Notes under the pieces: model-generated
Databases searched by the model: none
What the model was told of the DNA's origin: nothing
The model's input: only the letters and a program-made list of their open reading frames with translations
Shown: piece after piece, positions 1-5,002 of the stretch
Position numbering within the stretch: position 1 is the stretch's first letter
Layout: the number at the start of each line of letters is the position of its first letter
From: SURF-55 sp040755195
Lineage (GTDB): Bacteria; Bacillota; Desulfotomaculia; Desulfotomaculales; Ammonificaceae
Direction: 5' to 3'
Assembly: GCA_040755195.1 (NCBI GenBank)
Contig: JBFMBL010000061.1
Location: 1-12,633, forward strand
Length of the DNA stretch: 12,633 nt
Made by a program: the position numbers and the translations under genes

Positions 1-2
1 CC

Positions 3-158
3 CCTGACAGTCCGGCGTTGTTGGAACAAGAAGTTGTAGGTCGGGGAACCCCCTGCGTGAAGACCGAAGGATTCGTTGAAACAACCTTATTCCTCAGAAG
101 TACCCGTTTTGACGACTTGACGCTAAAGCGTCAAAGGATAAGATTTTATTTGAGGTGA
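3..158 (+). CDS. Possible 3' tail of an upstream gene (TnpB-like?)
   Basis: This frame is open from the window edge to a TGA at 156-158 and reads as a 51-codon tail containing LLEQEVVGRGTPCVKTEGF. The EQE-then-GxGTP pattern is faintly like the poorly conserved tails of IS605-type TnpB proteins, but no zinc-finger or catalytic motif lies inside the window. The end of the frame overlaps the ribosome site of the next gene. It may simply be non-coding DNA that happens to be open. Confidence 0.25.
   Translation, partial: PDSPALLEQEVVGRGTPCVKTEGFVETTLFLRSTRFDDLTLKRQRIRFYLR
108..135. promoter_or_regulatory. TTGACGC hairpin / possible antitoxin operator
   Basis: TTGACGC (117-123) and GCGTCAA (128-134) form a perfect 7-bp inverted repeat around a TAAA loop. 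An alternative pairing uses TTTGACG (108-114) with CGTCAAA (129-135), so TTGACG also occurs as a direct repeat. The site ends about 30 bases before the antitoxin start. Ribbon-helix-helix antitoxins usually bind such repeats in their own promoters, so an autoregulatory operator is likely. A weak terminator of the preceding gene is the alternative, but there is no clean T-run. Confidence 0.4.
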
Positions 159-163
159 ATGTG

Positions 164-415
164 ATGGCTCATGAAGTTAGCATCTATCTTGGCGATCCTG
201 AATTGCGGCGGCGTCTAAAGATGGCTGCAGCCAGGCGCGATACCACCATAAGCGCCTTTTGCGAAGAGGCGATTCGTGAAAAACTCGCCCGGGAGGATTC
301 AGACGTTTCAGGGACTGCCTGGGCGGCGGCCAGGCGGTTGGATGCCCGCCGGTTACGCATCGGGCCCATTAAAATAAGTACGGCGGACCTTGTTGAGGAA
401 GGGCGTTACAGGTGA
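164..415 (+). CDS. Ribbon-helix-helix antitoxin (orphaned)
   Basis: An 83-residue protein beginning MAHEVSIYLGDPELRRRLK. A short strand with alternating hydrophobic residues (EVSIYL) is followed by a helix (PELRRRLKMAAARRDTT) and a second helix (ISAFCEEAIREKLARE), the layout of RHH/CopG-like or FitA-like DNA-binding antitoxins. The rest would wrap the toxin. GTG codons at 155 and 161 are in frame, but the GAGGTGA ribosome site at 152-158 overlaps the first; ATG at 164 has good spacing. The stop overlaps the VapC start by four bases (GTGA), the usual coupled antitoxin-toxin arrangement. The toxin is broken, so this is an antitoxin without its partner. It may still act as a repressor or neutralise related toxins elsewhere (inference). 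Confidence 0.8.
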   Translation: MAHEVSIYLGDPELRRRLKMAAARRDTTISAFCEEAIREKLAREDSDVSGTAWAAARRLDARRLRIGPIKISTADLVEEGRYR

Positions 416-671
416 ATGGGGCGGTAATCGACGCTTCGGTGGCCTTAAAATGGGCCCTGGATGATGAGGACGCTGTTGAACAGGCACTGGTTTTACGTGA
501 AAGGTAACCTGGCTGATCCCCTGAACTTTCCTTTGCTGGCTCCAACCTTGTGGGTTTACGAGATTGTCAACGGACTCTGGGTGGCCGTACGACGGCAATG
601 CCTGCCACAAGAAGAAATGCGCTCCACGTTGGACGACCTCCTGACTATAGGTGTTGGATTAATTACGCCTG
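412..671 (+). pseudogene. Frameshifted, C-terminally lost VapC (PIN) toxin
   Basis: VapC toxins are PIN-domain RNases that use a cluster of acidic residues and Mg2+ to cut RNA. The GTG at 412 overlaps the antitoxin stop and gives VNGAVIDASVALKWALDDED, a clear PIN N-terminus with the first catalytic Asp at residue 7. The frame ends at TAA 505-507 after LVLRER. The frame one base ahead then continues LADPLNFPLLAPTLWVYEIVNGLW, holding the conserved Glu of the PIN middle region, and runs to about ITPDV near 671. Removing one A from the TAA restores RERYLADP, so a one-base insertion explains the break. The normal C-terminus (third acidic residue, YDAxYLALA-type motif) is absent because different sequence follows. 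The gene should be inactive by two separate lesions, unless the extra A is a sequencing error. Confidence 0.8.
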
Positions 672-773
672 ATGTATACCTTCGGCGGTGGGACCGCGCT
701 TGCGCTTTTTCTGGAACACAGGGAAAGCGCCGATGTTGATATTTTTCTTACGGATGCTCAGTTCGTGCAATAA
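672..773 (+). pseudogene. Fragment of AbiEii/COG2253-type nucleotidyltransferase toxin
   Basis: The frame ATG 672 to TAA 771-773 encodes 33 residues: TFGGGTALALFLEHRESADV followed by DIFLTDAQFVQ. This matches the nucleotidyltransferase signature of AbiEii-like toxins, a GG(G)TAL motif followed about a dozen residues later by the metal-binding D-h-D pair (here DVD). These toxins are normally 200-300 residues, so nearly all of the protein is missing on both sides. The fragment abuts the VapC remnant with no spacer, and the two readings overlap in different frames over about 670-680. It looks like a deletion scar joining two toxin genes. Family recognition rests on this motif only. Confidence 0.65.
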
Positions 774-793
774 ATGCTGTCACGTAAGCTGTT

Positions 794-1222
794 TTATTTC
801 GGCCGGTAAAGGAAAGAGTACATTTTACAGCCCAGGCAGTAACCGAACAGGGCTTCCAACGCCGCGCAAAACAAAAATAGAATCGCGAAGACGACGGCCG
901 GGAGCATCCAGTTTACCAGAAAAAGAACGCTTATAATAACAGAAAAAACCAAGCCTATTTTTGCAGCGAATAGTTTCGGCCCTGCGTTTTCCATCCGCGG
1001 TTCGACTTTCGCGGTATGGAGTATAAACCTGCTGATGAAGGCGAACGGGCTGAATTTCGATCCTGCAATGCATCTTAACAAGAAGTCCGCGCACAAGATA
1101 AGAATAATCCATTTGACCGGTGTCAGTAAAAACATAAGCAACGTTAACGCAGTGAGAAATGCGGTAACGCGGGCTGCTTTTGCATTAATTGTAAACCCGG
1201 AGATCGGGCACAGTTCACCCAT
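794..1222 (-). CDS. DUF4395 integral membrane protein
   Basis: A 142-residue protein beginning MGELCPISGFTINAKAARV. Start and end match DUF4395 proteins: an N-terminal CP-x-G element, FLLR followed by FSPF, K-x-FAAKIGL in the middle, and a C-terminal FGYCLGCKMYSF with a CxxC pair. Four hydrophobic segments are visible (about residues 19-35, 37-49, 89-105, 107-125). The family has no proven function; its cysteines and frequent genomic company of thiol or rhodanese proteins suggest a redox or sulfur role at the membrane, but no such neighbour is present here. The start at 1222 is preferred over an upstream in-frame one at 1258 because AAGGTGGA precedes it closely. The gene converges on the broken toxin genes and has its own likely promoter upstream. 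Confidence 0.8.
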   Translation of the reverse strand: MGELCPISGFTINAKAARVTAFLTALTLLMFLLTPVKWIILILCADFLLRCIAGSKFSPFAFISRFILHTAKVEPRMENAGPKLFAAKIGLVFSVIISVLFLVNWMLPAVVFAILFLFCAALEALFGYCLGCKMYSFLYRPK

Positions 1223-1279
1223 ACTTCCACCTTCTTTTGTAGGCCGGCACGACCCCATTATATGTTACTTGACATATGT

Positions 1280-1309
1280 TTATTACCACAAATTATTAGA
1301 ACCTGTCAA
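1280..1309 (-). promoter_or_regulatory. Probable promoter of the DUF4395 gene
   Basis: On the minus strand, TTGACA (1304-1309) and TAATAA (1280-1285) are separated by 18 bases, a good sigma-A-type match about 57 bases ahead of the chosen start codon. A TTGACA facing the other way at 1269-1274 makes an inverted pair with it. Confidence 0.5.
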
Positions 1310-1450
1310 GATTTAATAATTGAAATAGACGGTTTCGTTTCAATTAGGCCTGCAGCCGTAAATGTTGTAGTGATAATCGGCAACATCCGAGATCAACAAT
1401 TATTGACCCGGACATATGTCAGTAGAACCTTCCCGTAACCTATGAAACTC

Positions 1451-1476
1451 AGGGACCGGCCGTGCGGCCGGTCCCT
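1451..1476 (-). terminator. Perfect 12-bp GC hairpin, probable terminator
   Basis: AGGGACCGGCCG (1451-1462) and CGGCCGGTCCCT (1465-1476) are perfectly complementary around TG, a very stable hairpin. It lies 27 bases past the stop of the minus-strand DUF2680 gene, where a terminator is expected. Neither strand shows a clear T-run after the stem, so termination efficiency is uncertain. A dispersed palindromic repeat is the alternative. Confidence 0.5.
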
Positions 1477-1502
1477 ACTCAATCGCGATCCTGATGTTTG
1501 CT

Positions 1503-1973
1503 TTAACTTGAAGTAACGGAACTGTTGTTGCTCAAGGAGCCGTACGGGCAACCCGGGCAGTTTCCGCAGAAACCGCTCTGGGTAGCGCCTCCGGAAGTAC
1601 CCCGGCCCTGTCCACAGAATCCCCTGCCATGGCCCCAGAAACCTTTACCGCCGCCGAAAAAGCGCGGTACGACGTTCGGATTCTTCTCGATGTTTTGCTT
1701 GCATTGTTCGAGCCGGTCCTTGGCGGCCTTGGCCTGATCAGAGGTGATCAAGCCCGCCTCCAGGTACTTGTCAATCATTTGCGATTTAAGATCGAGCATC
1801 TTCTGGTGCAAGGCGTTTATCTCCTTGGCCTTTTCCGGTGCGATAGTGACGGTAGATTGTGAGTTTGTGTTTGGGTCTGACGGCGTGGTTGCGCCCTGGG
1901 CTATAGCCGGAATGGCAACAGCAAGGGCTAGAAGAAAGGCAAGGCCGATCATGAACCTCTTGTTTTTAAACAT
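1503..1973 (-). CDS. Secreted DUF2680 protein with Cys/Gly-rich tail
   Basis: A 156-residue protein. Residues 1-26 are a Sec signal peptide (MFKNKR, hydrophobic LAFLLALAVAIPA, AIAQG cleavage region). A Thr/Ser/Asn linker leads to a helical DUF2680 core at about 45-90, with the typical QKMLDLKSQMIDKYLEAGLI followed by TSDQA and a K-D-RLEQC segment. The last ~55 residues are rich in Gly and Phe and carry FCGQGRG and FCGNCPGCPYG, giving three closely spaced cysteines that could bind metal or form disulfides outside the cell. DUF2680 has no assigned reaction. The start is secure because it follows a near-perfect ribosome site. The gene is divergent from the ASKHA gene at 2085 and is followed by the hairpin at 1451-1476. 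Confidence 0.8.
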   Translation of the reverse strand: MFKNKRFMIGLAFLLALAVAIPAIAQGATTPSDPNTNSQSTVTIAPEKAKEINALHQKMLDLKSQMIDKYLEAGLITSDQAKAAKDRLEQCKQNIEKNPNVVPRFFGGGKGFWGHGRGFCGQGRGTSGGATQSGFCGNCPGCPYGSLSNNSSVTSS

Positions 1974-1977
1974 AGGT

Positions 1978-1987
1978 TCACCTCCTT
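1978..1987 (-). promoter_or_regulatory. Full-length Shine-Dalgarno of the DUF2680 gene
   Basis: The minus strand reads AAGGAGGTGA, complementary to the whole anti-SD end of 16S rRNA, ending four bases before ATG 1973. It fixes the start and implies efficient translation. Confidence 0.85.
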
Positions 1988-2084
1988 CCTAATAATTTGC
2001 GCTGCCGACTTTAGAATACCCGGTAATTGTGGCTGAAATTTTAAGGAAGTGTTACAATTCTGTTAAACTCACTGGAGGCAGACG

Positions 2085-3596
2085 TTGTTAAGCAAGAAAC
2101 TTTATGTAGAGCTTTCGCCGCCGCGTTTGGGGGATAACAGGGCGGATGTGGAACGGCTTCTGGCGGCCATTCCTGCGGATAGCGGCGCGGTAAGCGTGCC
2201 GCTGAATGTAATGCGGCGGACGTCCGGGATCTTGCGGGAGTCGGACTGGCGCGTGACGGTAACGCTTGGGCGGACCGGAGGGGGCTGGAGGCTTCTGGCG
2301 TTGGAGCCGGGAGATACGACGGGCAGACAGTACGGCCTGGCGGTCGACGCGGGAACGACGGCGATCGCCGCGGCGGTGATAGATCTGGTCTCGGGAAAGA
2401 CCATGGCTGCTGCGGCCGGCGAGAACATGCAAACGCCGGCTGGGGAGGATATCCTCACAAGGATTCTTGCTGCTGAGGAGGCGGGATTGGCGGAACTGCA
2501 GGTCCCGCTCTTGGAAAGTATTAATCGGATAGCGGAAGAAGCTGCGGCCGATGCCGGCGTTTCTTTGACGGAGGTAACATCCGTGGCGGTGGGAGCCAAT
2601 ACCGCCATGATTCATTTTTTCCTGGGGCTGGATCCGTCGCGGATTTGCCGGGAGCCGTATATTCCGGTCGTGAACAACCCCGGATTTTTACGTGCGGGAG
2701 ATTTATGGCTTGCGGTTCACCCGGAAGCGGTGGTTTACTGCCTGCCCGGTGTGGGCAGTTACGTCGGCGGCGATGCGGCCGCGGGGATCCTTGTGAGCGG
2801 GATGTGCCGGGAGAACGAAACGGCGCTGTTTATGGACATCGGAACCAACGGGGAGATGGTGATAGGCAACCGGGATTGGCTGGTCGCGGCGGCGGGGGCG
2901 GCGGGCCCGGCTTTAGAGAGCGGGGTGGTGCGTCAGGGGATGCGTGCAGGGCCGGGAGCGGTGGAACACGTATGCATCGACCCGCGTACAAAAGCTGTTG
3001 AATACCGCATAATGGACGGCGGCAGGGCGAAAGGGCTGTGCGGCTCGGCGGTGGTGGACGCTCTGGCCGGGATGCTTACGGCCGGGATTATTGACCGGGC
3101 AGGACGTTTTCGCGACGGGCGTGAAGCTTTTGTTATTGTACCCGCTAGTGAAACGGAGTCCGGCGCGGATATTGTGATTTCACAGCAGGATATAAAGAGC
3201 TTCCTTAAAACCAAAGGGGCGATGAACGCGGCGATGGAAACCCTACTGGCCGCCGTGGGCGTGGAACCTGCGGAAATCGGCCGGTTTTATGCCGCCGGCG
3301 CCTTCGGGGAAAACCTTGACGTGGAAGCCGCTGTTACCATCGGTCTTTATCCCGATCTTGCGCGTGAACGGATCGGGCTGCTTGGGAACACCTCGCTCGA
3401 AGGGGCAAGGCGGGCGCTTGTTTCGGAAGAGGCAAGGCGGGAACTGGAAGAGATCTGCCGGCGGGTAACGTACTTTGAGCTGAACGTAAACGCGGACTTC
3501 ATGAACCGTTTTGCGGGAAGCCGCTTCTTTCCGCATACTGATATTTCGCTTTACCCTTCGGTCGAGAAGAAATTAAAGGAGGCGGGCCTGTTGTAA
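2085..3596 (+). CDS. RACo-like ASKHA (DUF4445) protein lacking the [2Fe-2S] domain
   Basis: A 503-residue relative of RACo, the ATP-dependent reductive activator that returns corrinoid iron-sulfur or methyltransferase corrinoid proteins to Co(I). Residues 7-30 (VELSPPRLGDNRADVERLL) match the RACo middle domain. The C-terminal ASKHA fold follows: YGLAVDAGTTAIAAAVIDL near 83, GANTAMIHFFLGLDPS near 170, a second phosphate loop ALFMDIGTNGEMVIGN near 247, AAGPALESGVVRQGMRAGPG near 270, KGLCGSAVVDAL near 317 and FYAAGAFGENLD near 404; it ends with a conserved FFPHTD. RACo proteins are usually above 600 residues with an N-terminal ferredoxin-like [2Fe-2S] domain, absent here. The TTG start is well supported: GGAGG sits six bases upstream and an in-frame TAA lies at 2064-2066. 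A weak TACAAT -10 at 2053-2058 has no good -35. No corrinoid gene is nearby. Confidence 0.88.
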   Translation: MLSKKLYVELSPPRLGDNRADVERLLAAIPADSGAVSVPLNVMRRTSGILRESDWRVTVTLGRTGGGWRLLALEPGDTTGRQYGLAVDAGTTAIAAAVIDLVSGKTMAAAAGENMQTPAGEDILTRILAAEEAGLAELQVPLLESINRIAEEAAADAGVSLTEVTSVAVGANTAMIHFFLGLDPSRICREPYIPVVNNPGFLRAGDLWLAVHPEAVVYCLPGVGSYVGGDAAAGILVSGMCRENETALFMDIGTNGEMVIGNRDWLVAAAGAAGPALESGVVRQGMRAGPGAVEHVCIDPRTKAVEYRIMDGGRAKGLCGSAVVDALAGMLTAGIIDRAGRFRDGREAFVIVPASETESGADIVISQQDIKSFLKTKGAMNAAMETLLAAVGVEPAEIGRFYAAGAFGENLDVEAAVTIGLYPDLARERIGLLGNTSLEGARRALVSEEARRELEEICRRVTYFELNVNADFMNRFAGSRFFPHTDISLYPSVEKKLKEAGLL

Positions 3597-3659
3597 GTAT
3601 TGGTGGCACACCCTACCCCGGGATTCTGCGGAACCCAATAGTTCAGCAGGAATCAGGCT

Positions 3660-4609
3660 TTGCAGCGACGAAAAAGGAAAAGACTGCGTTATGAGGACGT
3701 GTATGGAACGATGAGCCTGGTTCCGATTTTTTGCCGCCTGCGCTGTCCTGAGTGTAATACGACTTTTCCGGCGGAGATAATGAGGGGGACCGGCTCGGGC
3801 GGTTTCCTGGAGAGTGACTTGTGCTACCGGGCCGGCAGTATTTTTGTCTACCCTTTTTTTGTCGTGGTTTGCCCCGGTTGCCGCTTTGCCGCAAACTACG
3901 AAGAGTTTGACTATCTGGGGGAGTTCCCCCAGTATAGCGATTACCATCCCATCAAACGGGCGCTGGGGCAATTCCTCAGGGAGCAGCGGGCGCTTTTCCC
4001 GGGGAGCGAAAAATACCGCCTCGCCGTCATATCTTTGCGGCGTAAAAAAGCAGCGGTTTTGAGGCTCGCGCATCTCCACCTGCGCGGGTCCTGGTGTGCG
4101 CGCAATGAAGGCGACGGGAAGGCGGAGCGCTACCATCAGGAGCAGGCGGTCAGGCTTTTCCGGGATGGGCTTGCGCAGGGGTGCAGCGGTGTGGAAACGG
4201 CGATGCTGACCTACCTGGTAGGGGAACTATACCGCAGACTTGGACGGTTTGCCGAGGCCGAAGCTGTTTTCGAAGGCGTAAGAGAGGACTTGTTGCCGGA
4301 CTGGCTGCGCCCGGGCTTCCGNNNNNNNNNNNNNNNNNNNNNNNNNNNNNNNNNNNNNNNNNNNNNNNNNNNNNNNNNNNNNNNNNNNNNNNNNNNNNNN
4401 NNNNNNNNNNNNNNNNNNNNNAAACGGCGATGCTGACCTACCTGGTAGGGGAACTATACCGCAGACTTGGACGGTTTGCCGAGGCCGAAGCTGTTTTCGA
4501 AGGCGTAAGAGAGGACTTGTTGCCGGACTGGCTGCGCCCGGGCTTCCGGGCGATGAGGAAACTGGTTGAGATCAAGGATGGTTCCTCGAAAACGCTTCCA
4601 AAGACGTAG
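3660..4609 (+). CDS. DUF2225 protein, interrupted by a false assembly gap
   Basis: As printed, the frame is broken by 100 Ns. Collapsing the identical 127-bp flanks and removing the Ns (227 bases) gives one uninterrupted frame of 723 bases, 240 residues, ending at TAG 4607-4609. The protein has CPECNTTF near the N-terminus and CPGCRFAANYEEFDYLGEF about 50 residues later, so two CxxC pairs that could bind zinc. A helical C-terminal half contains LRLAHLHLRGSWCARN and the TPR-like MLTYLVGELYRRLGRFAEAE. This is the DUF2225 layout found in Firmicutes; function unknown. The start is uncertain: TTG 3660, GTG 3699 or ATG 3711, the last giving MSLVPIFCRLRCPEC. An in-frame stop lies between this gene and the ASKHA gene 63 bases upstream, with which it may be co-transcribed. 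Confidence 0.82.
4195..4548 (+). repeat. Exact 127-bp duplication flanking a 100-N gap
   Basis: Bases 4195-4321 and 4422-4548 are identical by eye over 127 bases, each beginning AAACGGCGATGCTGACC and ending GGGCTTCCG. The Ns (4322-4421) are exactly 100, a conventional placeholder. The sequence continues smoothly before the first and after the second copy, and the merged gene is in frame. This is an unmerged contig overlap rather than a biological repeat; 127 is a common maximum assembler k-mer. Confidence 0.93.
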
Positions 4610-4916
4610 CAAGAACCCAGTCGCCGATCCTTTCAAACCCTAAATCCCCGTACATTTTGGCCAGTGCGGCGTCGTCCGAATCGTAAAAGAGATAGACTTC
4701 TTTAAGTCTTTCCGTTAGGTCCCGGCAAAGGTTTAGCATGCAGTCCCGGGAAAACCCCTGCCTCCGGTATGCTTTCTTCGTGAAGATTCCTCCGGCCATG
4801 GATATTTCGGCGGTTTCGGTCGTCGTCAGGGCACACGACACGATATGATCATCCTTTTTGAGAAAACATCGCTCGAGCTTCACAGGCCGCTCTCCGAAAA
4901 TAAATCTTACCGCCAA
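4572..4916 (-). CDS. GNAT acetyltransferase, N-terminally truncated
   Basis: A 114-residue C-terminal part of a GNAT-fold N-acetyltransferase. KDDHIVSCALTTTETAEISM is the central strand pair, GGIFTKKAYRRQGFSRDCML is motif A where the Q/R-x-x-G loop holds the acetyl-CoA pyrophosphate, and VYLFYDSDDAALAKMYGDLGF is motif B with the usual Y-x-x-LGF ending. Relatives of this type seem to be roughly 250-290 residues with an N-terminal half that is missing here. The apparent TTG start at 4916 lies inside a CGCCAAGA repeat and lacks a ribosome site; the frame is open further upstream only through repeat sequence. The 3' end overlaps the convergent DUF2225 gene by 38 bases. Probably a non-functional remnant. 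Confidence 0.65.
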   Translation of the reverse strand: MAVRFIFGERPVKLERCFLKKDDHIVSCALTTTETAEISMAGGIFTKKAYRRQGFSRDCMLNLCRDLTERLKEVYLFYDSDDAALAKMYGDLGFERIGDWVLATSLEAFSRNHP

Positions 4917-5002
4917 GACGCCAAGAACGCCATAAAGAGAGTAAATATATAATGTCGACTGAGGACTTGATTCGCGATTCGCGACCCGGGACTCACGACT
5001 GT
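4911..5002. repeat. Composite intergenic repeat
   Basis: CGCCAAGA occurs twice in tandem (4911-4918, 4919-4926), followed by CGCCA at 4928-4932. After an AT-rich stretch come GTCGACTGAGGACT (about 4954-4967) and two copies of GATTCGC (4969-4975, 4976-4982), then GACCCGGGACTCACGACT. CGCCAAGACGCCAAGAACGCC is a motif I recall from intergenic repeats in diverse bacteria. No gene is supported here apart from the extension of the truncated GNAT frame. Confidence 0.5.

Larger units (their letters stand above)
1259..1502. promoter_or_regulatory. Intergenic region with repeated GACATATGT sites
   Basis: No gene is seen in these 244 bases. GACATATGTT (1271-1280) lies just downstream of the minus-strand -10 box, and the perfect palindrome GACATATGTC (1411-1420) lies about 140 bases away. 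In both cases a TAGAACCT follows on the plus strand (1296-1303 and 1422-1429), at different distances. The first copy would cover the transcription start of the DUF4395 gene, where a repressor would bind. An operator role is inference from position and symmetry only. Confidence 0.3.

Noticed and set aside
461..739. Reading 461-739 as an independent 92-residue gene starting MMRTLLNRHW.
   Set aside because: Its first residues come from the wrong frame of the VapC N-terminus and its last from the wrong frame of the AbiEii fragment; only the middle is PIN-like.
2027..2058. TTGTGG...TACAAT as a promoter for the ASKHA gene.
   Set aside because: The 20-base spacer is too long and the -35 is poor, so only the -10-like hexamer is mentioned.
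2102..2608. Long minus-strand open frames opposite the ASKHA gene (2088-2615 and 2102-2608).
   Set aside because: They lie wholly antisense to a gene with clear motifs throughout; GC-rich codons create such shadows.
4181..4609. A separate gene starting at 4181 and crossing the Ns.
   Set aside because: It exists only because of the false gap; its second half is the end of the DUF2225 gene and its first half is a shadow frame.
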